In this document: in pieces, positions 31,254 through 40,053 of the stretch
How positions within the stretch are numbered: the stretch's first letter is position 1
Layout of the letters: the number at the start of each line of letters is the position of its first letter
Origin: Mycolicibacterium sp. P1-18
Lineage (GTDB): Bacteria > Actinomycetota > Actinomycetes > Mycobacteriales > Mycobacteriaceae
Length of the DNA stretch: 64,000 bases
Direction of reading: 5' to 3'
NCBI RefSeq assembly: GCF_008329535.1
Contig: NZ_NPKR01000018.1
Coordinates: forward strand, 1-64,000
Notes under the pieces: generated by a model
Database searches by the model: none
What the model was told of the DNA's origin: nothing
Seen by the model: only the letters and a program-made list of their open reading frames with translations
Program-made: the position numbers and the translations under genes

Positions 31254-31733
31254 ATGGGCGAACGTGACCGCGACGAATCGGGCCGACCTCGCAACACCCG
31301 ACCGCGTGACGCCCTGGGCCGGCCCCTTCCTCCGGGCAGCGACGACGGCGTGCCCCGTATCCCGGACGACCTCGAACTGCCACCGGCGGAATCGCTGGGC
31401 TACGCGCAGGATCTGCTGAACCGCGGCTTGGCGTTCAACGCCCACGAGGTGCTCGAGGCGGCGTGGAAGAACGGCCCTGACGAGGAGAGACCGCTGTGGC
31501 AGGGCCTGGCCCAGCTTGCGGTGGGCATCACCCACGCCCAGCGCGGAAATCACGACGGCGCGGCCGTCCTGCTTCGGCGCGGTTCCGGCAACCTCGCCGA
31601 GGTGCACCGTCCAGTGCCCTACGGCGTGGACGCCGACGGTCTGATTGGCTGGGCTGCCGCGCTCGTCGACGATCTGGCCTCGCGCGCCGACGTCTCGCCC
31701 TCGCGCATGCGCCCAGCCTTGACCGAACCGTAG
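31254..31733 (+). CDS. DUF309-domain protein
   Basis: A 159-residue protein with a DUF309 helical region about residues 45-135. The family signature is visible as F-N-A-H-E-V-L-E-A-A-W and W-Q-G-L-A-Q-L-A-V-G-I-T-H. Members are small cytoplasmic proteins of unknown function. The first 40 residues are charged and probably disordered (R-D-E-S-G-R-P-R-N-T-R-P). The ATG at 31254 is chosen over 31227. It is divergent from pepD across 156 nt (31098-31253), where no clear operator was found. Confidence 0.8.
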   Translation: MGERDRDESGRPRNTRPRDALGRPLPPGSDDGVPRIPDDLELPPAESLGYAQDLLNRGLAFNAHEVLEAAWKNGPDEERPLWQGLAQLAVGITHAQRGNHDGAAVLLRRGSGNLAEVHRPVPYGVDADGLIGWAAALVDDLASRADVSPSRMRPALTEP

Positions 31734-31748
31734 CCAGATCGGCGCGTC

Positions 31749-31775
31749 TGTCGAGAATGCCGGTGCGGCTCCGTC
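31749..31775 (+). promoter_or_regulatory. Candidate ECF42-type promoter
   Basis: TGTCGA at 31749-31754 and CGTC at 31772-31775 are spaced by 17 nt, about 50 nt upstream of the YCII gene. As I recall, ECF42 sigma factors recognise TGTCGA in the -35 region and CGA/TC in the -10 region of DGPF-gene promoters. This would make the downstream sigma pair self-activated. The match rests on short motifs. Confidence 0.45.
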
Positions 31776-31825
31776 CCAGTGGTGAGGCGGCCAGAATGGG
31801 CCGCAACGCACCGAAGGAGACCGTC

Positions 31826-32242
31826 ATGGCCAAGTACCTGATGCTCAAGCACTACCGCAGTTCGAGCGCCCCCACCGACCGCCCCTTCGCCCCGATGGAC
31901 CAGTGGACGCCCGAGGAGATCGACGCTCACGTGCAGTACATGCACGACTTCGCGGACAAGCTTCGGCAGTCCGGCGAGTTCGTCGACGCGCAGGGGCTGT
32001 CTCCCGAGGGGACGTGGGTCCGCTACGACGGCCCCGGCCGACCGCCCGTCACCGACGGCCCGTTTCCCGAGACGAAGGACCTGATCGCCGGCTGGATGAT
32101 GATCGACGTGGACAGCCACCAGCGGGCGCTCGAACTCGCCGGCGAGCTGTCGGCCGCCCCCGGCCGCCACGGCGAACCGCTCCACGAATGGTTGGAACTG
32201 CGGTCGTTCCTCCCCGCGCCGCCGCCCACGGTCACCGAGTGA
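31826..32242 (+). CDS. YCII/DGPF-domain protein linked to an ECF42 sigma factor
   Basis: A 138-residue YCII-related protein. It carries the signature D-G-P-F-P-E-T-K-D-L-I-A-G in the middle and a M-K-Y-L-M-L-type start (M-A-K-Y-L-M-L-K-H-Y). DGPF proteins are the usual targets of ECF42 sigma factors; their biochemical role is not known. AAGGAGA sits 5 nt before the ATG. Its TGA overlaps the GTG of the sigma factor gene (GTGA), so the two are translationally coupled. Confidence 0.88.
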   Translation: MAKYLMLKHYRSSSAPTDRPFAPMDQWTPEEIDAHVQYMHDFADKLRQSGEFVDAQGLSPEGTWVRYDGPGRPPVTDGPFPETKDLIAGWMMIDVDSHQRALELAGELSAAPGRHGEPLHEWLELRSFLPAPPPTVTE

Positions 32243-33396
32243 CCCCCGGCGTCGACGACGCCGCACTGCGGGACCTGGTGCCCGCGGTGCTGGGCGTCCT
32301 CGTCCGGCGCGGCGCCGACTTCGCGACGGCCGAGGACGCGGTTCAGGAGGCACTCGTCGCCGCGCTGGCCAAGTGGCCGAACGATCCGCCGAACGATCCG
32401 ACGGCGTGGTTGGTCACCGCGGCGTGGCGCAAGTTCCTGGACCACGTCCGCTCCGACGTCGCCCGGCGCCACCGAGAGGAGCGGCTGCTGGCCGAACCCG
32501 CGCCGGGGCCCACGGAGCACGCCGACGACACCCTGGCGCTGTACTTCCTCTGTGCACACCCGTCGCTCACCTCGGCCTCGGCGGTCGCGCTGACCCTGCG
32601 GGCGGTGGGCGGCCTGACCACCCGGCAGATCGCGGCGGCCTACCTGGTTCCGGAGGCCACGATGGCCCAGCGGATCAGCCGGGCCAAGCGCACCGTCGCC
32701 GACGTGCGCCTCGGCCAGCCCGGAGAGCTTCGCGACGTGCTCCTGACGCTGTACCTCGTCTTCAACGAGGGCCACTCCAATGACGTGGACCTGGCCGCCG
32801 AGGCCATCCGACTCACCAGGCAGCTCGCCCGGGTGACCGACGAGCCCGAGGTCGGCGGGCTGCTGGCGCTGATGCTGCTGCACCACGCCCGGCGCGACGC
32901 CCGCTTCGGTCCCGACGGACGCCTGATCCCACTGGCCGCCCAGGACCGAACCAGGTGGCGGCCGGATCTGATCGCCGAGGGCGTCGACCTGTTGCAGACG
33001 GCCCTGGTTCGCGACGCGCTCGGGCCCTATCAGGCGCAGGCGGCCATCGCGGCGCTGCACGCCGACGCCCCCACCGTCGCCGAGACCGACTGGGTGCAGA
33101 TCGTGGAGTGGTACGACGAACTGCTGGCCCTCGCCGACGGCCCCGTCGTCCGGCTTAACCGGGCTGTCGCGATCGGGCAGGCGGACGGCCCGCGGGCCGG
33201 ACTCGCGGCCCTCGCCGAGGTCGAGGCGACCGTGCCCCGGCACGCCGCGGCGGCCGCGTTCCTCCACGAACGCGACGGTGACCTCGAGACAGCCGCGCGG
33301 CTCTACGTCCAGGCTGCGGCGGCCGCACCCAATCTGGCCGAGCGCGACCACCTGACGCGCGAAGCGGCCCGGCTCCACCACCTGCTGCGCCGGTAA
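32239..33396 (+). CDS. ECF42-group RNA polymerase sigma factor with TPR-like C-terminal extension
   Basis: A 385-residue sigma factor. Sigma2 covers about 20-85 (A-E-D-A-V-Q-E-A-L-V-A-A-L-A-K-W) and sigma4 about 110-165 (L-T-T-R-Q-I-A-A-A-Y-L-V-P-E-A-T-M-A-Q-R). The remaining 200 residues are the ECF42 extension, including L-V-F-N-E-G-H, G-P-Y-Q-A-Q-A-A-I-A-A-L-H-A and N-R-A-V-A-I. No anti-sigma gene is adjacent; in this group the extension controls activity. The GTG start overlaps the YCII stop. The system is thought to answer stress or cell-density signals, but the input is unknown. Confidence 0.9.
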   Translation: MTPGVDDAALRDLVPAVLGVLVRRGADFATAEDAVQEALVAALAKWPNDPPNDPTAWLVTAAWRKFLDHVRSDVARRHREERLLAEPAPGPTEHADDTLALYFLCAHPSLTSASAVALTLRAVGGLTTRQIAAAYLVPEATMAQRISRAKRTVADVRLGQPGELRDVLLTLYLVFNEGHSNDVDLAAEAIRLTRQLARVTDEPEVGGLLALMLLHHARRDARFGPDGRLIPLAAQDRTRWRPDLIAEGVDLLQTALVRDALGPYQAQAAIAALHADAPTVAETDWVQIVEWYDELLALADGPVVRLNRAVAIGQADGPRAGLAALAEVEATVPRHAAAAAFLHERDGDLETAARLYVQAAAAAPNLAERDHLTREAARLHHLLRR

Positions 33397-33402
33397 CCCG
33401 CC

Positions 33403-34119
33403 CTACTTCCAGGCGAACACCGGTTGCTCCAACTGGTCGACCGGATCATCGCGGCCCTCCAGGCACAGCCAGCGGAACTGCAGCAGTACCGCGCCGGTGG
33501 GAGCGTGGATCAGATCGTTGCCCAGCGGGATCTGCACCACCGGCCGTGGGCTCTCCGGAATGTCGACGAAGCGCGGTGAGTCGGCGCGCTGCAGCTGATG
33601 CAGACCTACGCGGTAGACGGCCACCACCTCGTCGGGCGAGGGGCGCAGGTCACCCCGCCCGCCGCCCCATACGACCACCGGGGTGATCACGTAACCCGAG
33701 CGCGTCGGATAGTCGTCGAGCAGACCGAGCACCGACGACGCCGGCAACGCGACGCCGACCTCCTCGTCGAGTTCGCGCAGCGCGGCATCGACGACGGTCT
33801 CCCCCTCGTCGAGGCGGCCCCCGGGCAGCGCCCATTGCGCCGAGTGCGCCCGCAATCGAGAGGCCCTGCGGCACAACAGGAATGCCGCACCACCGGATAC
33901 GTCGACCATGCGGCCGTCGAGCCCGGGATCCATCGGACGCCCGTCGATCCAGTCGTCGACGGGCGCCGGGTCGACCCGGTCCTCACCCAACTCGGAGTCG
34001 ACGAGCACCACCGCCACGGCCGCGTGCCGCCTCGTCGGGTCGACCACCTCCCGGCGACGGTGACTCGCCAGATTGGCCCGAATCCGTTCGCGCAGCGCCT
34101 CGTCGTAGGTGATCGTCAC
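33403..34119 (-). CDS. Nudix hydrolase
   Basis: A 238-residue Nudix protein. The Nudix box G-x5-E-x7-R-E-x2-E-E-x-G is complete in G-G-R-L-D-E-G-E-T through R-E-L-D-E-E-V-G (about residues 98-121), so metal binding and pyrophosphohydrolysis should be intact. A Leu/Arg-rich stretch before the box and a C-terminal Y-R-V-G-L-H-Q-L region resemble CoA-pyrophosphatase (NudL)-like proteins, but the UPF0035 signature was not verified. It converges on the sigma-factor gene (6-nt gap) and is 27 nt downstream of fdhA on the same strand. Confidence 0.87.
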   Translation of the reverse strand: MTITYDEALRERIRANLASHRRREVVDPTRRHAAVAVVLVDSELGEDRVDPAPVDDWIDGRPMDPGLDGRMVDVSGGAAFLLCRRASRLRAHSAQWALPGGRLDEGETVVDAALRELDEEVGVALPASSVLGLLDDYPTRSGYVITPVVVWGGGRGDLRPSPDEVVAVYRVGLHQLQRADSPRFVDIPESPRPVVQIPLGNDLIHAPTGAVLLQFRWLCLEGRDDPVDQLEQPVFAWK

Positions 34120-34146
34120 CGTTGCACCATAGGTGCCGCCCGCGGG

Positions 34147-35364
34147 TCAGGCCGTCGGCACCATCCCGTGTGGATCCAGCACGAACTTCTCGGCGACGCC
34201 GGAGTCGAACTCCGCGTACCCCCGCGGTGCGTCGTCCAGGGTGATCACCGTGGCGTTGACCGCGTCGGCGATGTGCGCCTTGTCGTGCAGGATGCTCATC
34301 ATCAGCCCGCGGTTGTACTTCAGCACCGGGCACTGACCGGTCGCGAAGCTGTGGCTCTTCGCCCAGCCGAGGCCGAGCCGCACCTTCAGCGTGCCCTCCT
34401 TGGCGTCGGCGTCGGCCGCGCCGGGATCACCGGTGACGTACAGGCCGGGGATGCCGAGCGATCCGCCGGCGCGCGTCAACCCCATGATGGAGTTGAGGAC
34501 GGCGGCGGGTTGCTCACCGGCGCCCTGGCCGTGTCCGCTGGCCTCGAATCCGACCGCGTCCACGGCGCAGTCGACCTCGTTGGTGCCGAGGATCTCGGCG
34601 ATCTGGTCCTCCAGCGAGGCGTCGGCGCTGACGTCGACCGTTGCGCAGCCGAAGGATTCGGCCTGCCGGAGCCGGTCGGCGTTCAGGTCTCCGACGATCA
34701 CGACCGCGGCGCCGAGCAGTTGCGCCGAGTACGCGGCCGCCAATCCCACCGGCCCCGCACCGGCGACGTACACCGTCGACCCGGTGGTCACGCCCGCCGT
34801 CTTGGCGCCGTGGTATCCGGTCGGGAAGATGTCCGACAGCATGGTGAGGTCGCGGATCTTCGCCAGCGCGGCGTCGCGGTCGGGGAACTTCAGCAGGTTG
34901 AAGTCGGCGAACGGCACCATGACGTAGTCGGCCTGGCCGCCCAGCCAGCCGCCCATGTCGACGTAGCCGTAGGCCGACCCGGCGCGCGCGGGGTTGACGT
35001 TGAGGCACACGCCGGTCTGTCCCTCGCGACAGTTTCGGCACCGCCCGCAGGCGATGTTGAACGGCACCGAGCAGATGTCACCGATCTCGAGAAACTGTAC
35101 GTCGGAACCCTTTTCGACGATCTCACCGGTGATCTCGTGGCCGAGCGTCTGGCCCACCGGGGCGGTGGTGCGGCCGCGCACCATGTGCTGATCGGAGCCG
35201 CAGATGTTGGTCGACACGCACTTGAGGATGACGGCGTGGTCGGCCTTGCGGCTCATCCCCATCGCGCTGGCCACTTCTGCCGGGACTTCGAGCTTGGGGT
35301 AGTCGATCGTCTCGACCGCCACCTCGCCGGGGCCCTTGTAGACGACAATCCGGTTGCCACTCAT
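34147..35364 (-). CDS. fdhA: Glutathione-independent formaldehyde dehydrogenase, zinc type
   Basis: A 405-residue medium-chain zinc dehydrogenase. The N-terminal V-S-T-N-I-C-G-S-D-Q-H-M and G-H-E-I-T-G-E zinc regions, the four-cysteine structural zinc loop (C-G-R-C-R-N-C...C), and V-A-G-A-G-P-V-G-L for NAD are present. The long insert and the ending resemble Pseudomonas FdhA, which oxidises formaldehyde (or dismutates aldehydes) with bound NAD and no glutathione or mycothiol. Mycobacteria also use a mycothiol-dependent enzyme, so this would be a second route. It is followed by the Nudix gene after 27 nt, with a 122-nt gap upstream holding no clear signal. Confidence 0.9.
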   Translation of the reverse strand: MSGNRIVVYKGPGEVAVETIDYPKLEVPAEVASAMGMSRKADHAVILKCVSTNICGSDQHMVRGRTTAPVGQTLGHEITGEIVEKGSDVQFLEIGDICSVPFNIACGRCRNCREGQTGVCLNVNPARAGSAYGYVDMGGWLGGQADYVMVPFADFNLLKFPDRDAALAKIRDLTMLSDIFPTGYHGAKTAGVTTGSTVYVAGAGPVGLAAAYSAQLLGAAVVIVGDLNADRLRQAESFGCATVDVSADASLEDQIAEILGTNEVDCAVDAVGFEASGHGQGAGEQPAAVLNSIMGLTRAGGSLGIPGLYVTGDPGAADADAKEGTLKVRLGLGWAKSHSFATGQCPVLKYNRGLMMSILHDKAHIADAVNATVITLDDAPRGYAEFDSGVAEKFVLDPHGMVPTA

Positions 35365-35486
35365 GGCTTTCCCAACCAGAGCCGCGGTGTTGGCAGCAGG
35401 CTCTCCGTTGCGCCCGCGGTCCTGCGCCCAAGCCTAGGCACCGCCGTCGGCGCCATGGGCGCTCCGGGCAAAACCTCGCCTTTCGA

Positions 35487-36311
35487 CTAGCCGCGGTAGT
35501 CGGCGACCTTCGCGGCGTACTCGTCGAGCAGGCGCAGCGTCTCGTCACGGGGGACCGACGGCAGCATCAGCGCGATCTGGCCGAAGCCGAGGTCGTCGAC
35601 GGTGCGCCAGTAGTCCGCGTCCACGGGAGCGCCGAACATCGCGAGCGGAACGTCGTGACCCAGGCCGTCGCGCATCTGCTGGATGCGCGGCGCCAGCACG
35701 TCGGCGGGGAACGCGTTGGAGATCCAGCCCGCGTCGTGCCGGATGACGCGCTTGACGGTGGCATCGGAGTTGCCGCCGATGTAGACGGGAGGCTGCCGGA
35801 CGGGCTTGGGCCGGCTGTAGGACGCGTCGAAGTCCACGAACCTGCCGTGATACTCGGCGGGCTCGTCGGTCCAGAGCGCCTTGATGGCCTCGATGCGCTC
35901 GTCGAGCAGCGCGCCGCGGGTCTTCGGATCGGTGCCGTGGTCCCGCAGTTCCTCGATGTTCCAGCCGGCGCCGACGCCAAACACGAAGCGGCCGTTGGAG
36001 ATCAGGTCGATGCTCGCGGCTTCCTTCGCGGTGGTGATCGGGTCGCGCTGGATCAGCAGGGCGATCCCGGTGAAGAGCTCGATCCGCGAGGTCACCGCGG
36101 CAGCGGCCGCGAGGGTGACGAAGGGGTCCAGCGTCTTGTAGTAGACGTCGGGCAGGTCGCCGCCCGCCGGGTACGCCGACTCCCGGCTGGCCGGAATGTG
36201 GGTGTGCTCGGCGACGACCAGCGCGTCGAGGTTGCGATCCTCGATCGCCGTGGCCAACGAAACGGGGTCGATGCCGTCATCTGTGACGAACGTGGCAATG
36301 CCGAATTTCAC
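35487..36311 (-). CDS. LLM-class F420-dependent oxidoreductase
   Basis: A 274-residue luciferase-like protein. The pattern V-V-A-E-H-T-H-I-P near residue 33, G-R-F-V-F-G-V-G-A-G-W-N-I-E-E-L-R-D-H-G and P-P-V-Y-I-G-G-N-S are typical of the mycobacterial F420-dependent TIGR03619-like branch. Such enzymes reduce or oxidise small molecules with cofactor F420. The GTG start at 36311 has GAGG 5 nt upstream. It is transcribed away from the MFS-Usp gene across a 255-nt divergent region. Confidence 0.87.
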   Translation of the reverse strand: MKFGIATFVTDDGIDPVSLATAIEDRNLDALVVAEHTHIPASRESAYPAGGDLPDVYYKTLDPFVTLAAAAAVTSRIELFTGIALLIQRDPITTAKEAASIDLISNGRFVFGVGAGWNIEELRDHGTDPKTRGALLDERIEAIKALWTDEPAEYHGRFVDFDASYSRPKPVRQPPVYIGGNSDATVKRVIRHDAGWISNAFPADVLAPRIQQMRDGLGHDVPLAMFGAPVDADYWRTVDDLGFGQIALMLPSVPRDETLRLLDEYAAKVADYRG

Positions 36312-36566
36312 GAGGACCTCATCTGTCGGTGTCGGGTGTGGGAACGCCGCCCCTGGGTCGTGCTATTCCCCCTTCTTCCTCGTCGAATCGCCCGTTGGGC
36401 CGAACGTTAGATAGGGTCACTATCAGGTTGAGCCGGGATCGAAGGTGCTTCGGGTGCGACAGCCAATCGCGAGAACACACCGTCCGGCGGGAAGAATCCC
36501 CGCCGGAAAGAACTTGGAGACGTACGTGCCTGCCCCGATTCCGTCCCGTCACCGCGGAGCGCGCTG
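36312..36566. promoter_or_regulatory. Divergent regulatory region between LLM and MFS-Usp genes
   Basis: Two symmetric elements stand out. GATAG-GGTCA-CTATC at 36410-36424 is an operator-like repeat about 100 nt upstream of the LLM start. A 9-bp perfect stem (36483-36491 with 36499-36507, 7-nt loop) lies 60 nt upstream of the MFS-Usp start and could act in its 5' leader. No gene is seen here. Confidence 0.5.
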
Positions 36567-38537
36567 ATGCGCCAAGGTCCCCTCGCCGGGCGGTACCCCG
36601 CCGTGGCCACCATGGTCATCCTCGCCCTGATTCCGTACCTGGCGTTGTCCGCCGCGATCGACCCGCTGGTGCCGATCATCACCGAGCAGCTCCACATGAG
36701 CGTTCAGACGATGAGCCTGAGCTCCGGGCTCGGCAACGCCGCGTATGCGGTGGGAACGGTCCTGGCGGTGCAGTTCGCCCAGCACCTTCCGCAGCGCCGG
36801 ATGCTGCTGGCCTACGCGGTGGTGCTGGCCGTCGGTTCGGTGGTGGCCGCCGCGGCGGTAAACCCCGGCATGTTCATCGGCGGACACGTCCTGCAGGGAT
36901 TGGCCACCAGCATGCTGCTGATCGCCGCCGCGCCGCCCCTGACCATCGGCTTCCCCAAGGAGAAGCTGCGCAACACCGCCGTCATCATGAACATGTGCGT
37001 GTTCGGCGCGGTCGCGCTCGGCCCGTTCATCGGCGGCGCACAGGCCGAGGCGCACGCCTGGCGACCGCTGTTCTGGATCATCGCGGGAATCGCGGTGCTG
37101 GCCCTGCTCATGGCGGCCCTCACCTTCGAGGACGCCCCGCCCGCCGATCTCGACGCGCCCCGCGACCTTCGCGCCATCGGGCTCGCGGCCGTCGGCTGCG
37201 CCGCGGCGTTCGTCGGCGCCTCGCAACTGACCAGCCACGGTTTTGGCGACGCCGAGGTGACCGTGCCCATGTTCGGCGGCCTCGCGCTGATCGTCGTGCT
37301 GGTGGTGTACCAATTCCGGTCCCGCCGGCCACTTCTCACCGTCCGCACCATGCTGACCAGCTCGATTCCCGTCGCGGGCGTCGGCGTCGCGCTCTTCGCC
37401 GCGGCGGCGTCGGTGGCGGCGACGGCCCTGACGGCCAACGTGCTGCTGCAGACCTACAGCCCGGTCCACGTCGGCCTGCTGTACCTGCCCGAACTCGGCG
37501 GCGCCGTGGTGATGGCCGTGGTCTTCGGAATCGTGATCACCCGACGCGCGATGCACTACCTCCCGCTCGTCGGCATGGTGCTGCTCGCCGCCGGCATCCT
37601 GGTCTTCCAGTTCGCGCTGCCCGCCAACCAGCCCCTGGTGCTGATCGCCGCCGGACTGACGGGGTTGGCGCTCGGCGCCACCGTCGCGCCGGCGCTGTTC
37701 GTCGCGGGCTTCTCACTGCAGTCCAACAGCCTGCAGCGCGTCTTCGCGATCATCGAATTGTTCCGCGCCGTGGCCGCTTTCATGGTCGCGCCCATCCTGG
37801 CCCACTTCGCGCTCACGGTCTCGACCGACCTGGGGATCGGTACGCGCTACGCGTTGTGGATCGGCTTCGGCCTCGCAGTCGGCGGTGCCGTGTTCGGGGT
37901 GGCCGTCTACGCGTTGAGCGGCGCCCGACCGCAGACCCCGGACCTCGACGAATTCCTCGACGGCGACGACCCGGCCTGGTACTCGCCACCGCTGCTGGCC
38001 CGGATCCGCCCCGGTGCGACGGCCGCGCCCCAGCGGACCACAGCCGTCGCCGCCCCGGTAGCCGAGGAGGCGGCCCAGGCCGTCGACGCGCACGGCATGG
38101 TGCTGATCGCCTACGACGGCACCGAACTGGCCGACTTCGCGATCACGCAGGCCGCAGCCCGGCTGGGATCCGGACGGGAGGCGCTGGTGGTCTGCGTCTG
38201 GCAGCCGGTCGACGTCGGCTTCACCCCCACCGACCCGCAGCACTTCGACGCCGACCGGGCCACCGAGGTGCGCCGCGCCGCCGAGCGAACGGCCGCCCAC
38301 GGCGCGGAACTGGCCCGCGAGGCCGGCTTCACGGCGCAGAGCGTGGCGGTCGAGGCCTCCCCAACCTGGCAGGGCATCGTCACCGCCGCCGACGACCACG
38401 ACGCCAGCGTCATCGTGCTGGGTCCGCACCGACGCAGCGGTCTCCTCGGACATCTGCAGGGCAGCGTGGCCTCGGCCGTCGTCGCCCACACCGAGCGACC
38501 GGTCCTGATCGTCCCGCAGTACCAGGACGTGAGCTAG
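36567..38537 (+). CDS. MFS transporter fused to a universal stress protein domain
   Basis: A 656-residue fusion. Residues about 1-450 form a major facilitator with 12-14 hydrophobic segments (motif-A-like Q-H-L-P-Q-R-R-M between helices 2 and 3). A linker (about 450-510, P-Q-T-P-D-L-D-E-F-L-D-G-D-D) leads to a UspA domain (511-650) starting M-V-L-I-A-Y-D-G-T and ending V-L-G-P-H-R-R-S-G-L-L-G...G-S-V. In the ATP motif G-x2-G-x9-G-S the second Gly is Arg, but the rest fits. A nucleotide-binding stress domain on the cytosolic face of an exporter suggests energy- or stress-gated transport. GGAG lies 7 nt before the ATG. The substrate is unknown. Confidence 0.88.
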   Translation: MRQGPLAGRYPAVATMVILALIPYLALSAAIDPLVPIITEQLHMSVQTMSLSSGLGNAAYAVGTVLAVQFAQHLPQRRMLLAYAVVLAVGSVVAAAAVNPGMFIGGHVLQGLATSMLLIAAAPPLTIGFPKEKLRNTAVIMNMCVFGAVALGPFIGGAQAEAHAWRPLFWIIAGIAVLALLMAALTFEDAPPADLDAPRDLRAIGLAAVGCAAAFVGASQLTSHGFGDAEVTVPMFGGLALIVVLVVYQFRSRRPLLTVRTMLTSSIPVAGVGVALFAAAASVAATALTANVLLQTYSPVHVGLLYLPELGGAVVMAVVFGIVITRRAMHYLPLVGMVLLAAGILVFQFALPANQPLVLIAAGLTGLALGATVAPALFVAGFSLQSNSLQRVFAIIELFRAVAAFMVAPILAHFALTVSTDLGIGTRYALWIGFGLAVGGAVFGVAVYALSGARPQTPDLDEFLDGDDPAWYSPPLLARIRPGATAAPQRTTAVAAPVAEEAAQAVDAHGMVLIAYDGTELADFAITQAAARLGSGREALVVCVWQPVDVGFTPTDPQHFDADRATEVRRAAERTAAHGAELAREAGFTAQSVAVEASPTWQGIVTAADDHDASVIVLGPHRRSGLLGHLQGSVASAVVAHTERPVLIVPQYQDVS

Positions 38538-39952
38538 GCGGCATTCGGTTCCGGCCCGGCGGGTCGGAGGTCGGCGTCAGGCTCGTCCACCTCGTCGTCC
38601 GGTGGCCGATACAGCCGTTCCGGGCGGTGGTAGTCGTTGACGCGGGCCTGCCCGGTGTCCAGCGCCGGCGGTGGGATCCACTCGACGTCGTGCTCGGCGG
38701 TGATCCGGGTGGTCCACCCTTCAGGCCCCACGGCCCGGTTGTCGGGTCCGCACGCCAGGCCCAGGTCGTCGACGTTGGTCAGCCCGCCCTCGGCCCAATC
38801 CCGCGCCGCGTGATGCACCTGAGCGCCGTAGGCGGGCACCGTGCACCCCGGCTTCGTACACCCACCGTCACGGGCGATCAGCATCAACCGCTGCGCCTGG
38901 GAGGCATTGCGACGAGCCCGGAACAGGTTCAGTGCCGCGCCCGTCGCCCCGTCGAACACCGCCAGGAAGAGGTTCGCGCGCCCGGCCAGCCCGAGCACGT
39001 CCCGCACCGGCATCACGGTGCCACCCCCGGTCACCCCCACCCCGGCCCGACTCTCCAGATCCTGCAGGGTGGTCCGCACGATGATGGTGACCGGCAAGCC
39101 GTTGTGCCGGCCGAGTTCGCCGCTCTCCAACACGTTGCGTCCCGCGGTCATCAGTGCGTCGTGCTGACGCTGCGCGAGGCTGCGGTGGTCACCGTCGATC
39201 TGCTGCTGGGTCGGGGTGCCCGACACACACGGATCCTCGTCGTCGGGGTTGCACATCCCCGGTGCGGCCAGTTTCGCGAAGACCGCCTCCATCGCCGCCC
39301 ACGCCGCCGGGGTCAGGGTGCCCCTGATCGGGATCATCCCGTCGGGCCGCTGCGGTCCCCGCACCACCCCGCGGCGCCGCGCCCGTTCGGTGTCGTCGGG
39401 CTCCGGACCGTCCTGGTCGAGGAGGAAGATCGTCCGATCGGCGTTGTCCTTGAGTTCCTTCGGCCCCAGTCTCATTGCGGCCCGGACCAAGTCGGCCTCC
39501 ACCTGCGCGCGGGTGGTGGGGTCCACCGAGGGCGGAACGCGATCCATCGCCTTGGCCAACACCTGGACGTGTTCCCCGTTGATCACCCCGTGGGACTGCG
39601 CGATCGCGGTGCAGGGCAACACCGGGTCCAACGGCGCCCCGATCAACGTCTGACGGGAAGCAAGCAACGCGGCCTCCTCCAGTCGGCGGCCCGCCGCGCC
39701 CGGCGAGATGCGCCACCGAATGGCCAGCACGTCACGCCACGACTTGGCGCCCAACGCCTTTGGCGTCGTTTCTGCTTGCAACCGGGTCAACAACCGGTGC
39801 CCCTGCACCGGCAGCTGGCAGGTCAGCGTTTCGAGATCGTCGAGGACCGAGAGCAATTCGGGCGCGGTCAGATGGTCGACGGGTAGCGCCGCCAACGCGT
39901 CATGGGCCGCACGCAGCGCGGCCACCGCTGCCTGCACCTCATCCACGTCCAT
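38534..39952 (-). CDS. DUF222/HNH endonuclease (13E12 repeat family)
   Basis: A 472-residue protein of the mycobacterial 13E12-repeat family: DUF222 region about residues 20-340 and a C-terminal HNH nuclease motif about 370-415 (C-T-K-P-G-C-T...V-H-H-A...D-W-A-E-G-G-L-T-N-V-D-D-L-G-L-A-C). The two Cys pairs would bind structural zinc. Its role is unproven; several paralogues in M. tuberculosis are DNA-damage induced. A perfect LexA box sits 3 nt upstream of the ATG. The frame upstream of 39952 runs into an aldo/keto reductase remnant and does not belong to it. The 3' end overlaps the MFS-Usp gene by 4 nt. Confidence 0.9.
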   Translation of the reverse strand: MDVDEVQAAVAALRAAHDALAALPVDHLTAPELLSVLDDLETLTCQLPVQGHRLLTRLQAETTPKALGAKSWRDVLAIRWRISPGAAGRRLEEAALLASRQTLIGAPLDPVLPCTAIAQSHGVINGEHVQVLAKAMDRVPPSVDPTTRAQVEADLVRAAMRLGPKELKDNADRTIFLLDQDGPEPDDTERARRRGVVRGPQRPDGMIPIRGTLTPAAWAAMEAVFAKLAAPGMCNPDDEDPCVSGTPTQQQIDGDHRSLAQRQHDALMTAGRNVLESGELGRHNGLPVTIIVRTTLQDLESRAGVGVTGGGTVMPVRDVLGLAGRANLFLAVFDGATGAALNLFRARRNASQAQRLMLIARDGGCTKPGCTVPAYGAQVHHAARDWAEGGLTNVDDLGLACGPDNRAVGPEGWTTRITAEHDVEWIPPPALDTGQARVNDYHRPERLYRPPDDEVDEPDADLRPAGPEPNAA

Positions 39953-39955
39953 GAC

Positions 39956-39971
39956 TCGAACATACGTTCGA
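39956..39971. promoter_or_regulatory. LexA/SOS box TCGAACATACGTTCGA
   Basis: A perfect TCGAAC-N4-GTTCGA, the mycobacterial LexA consensus, located 3 nt upstream of the ATG of the DUF222-HNH gene. LexA bound there would block transcription or initiation, so the gene should be induced by DNA damage. No other perfect copy was noticed in the window. Confidence 0.9.
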
Positions 39972-40053
39972 CATTTAAGGAGTCTCTGACGCATTTCGTA
40001 AGAAAATCCTAAGACCTGCCGGTCCGACCTCGTGCCTCGTAGGCGACACCCAG

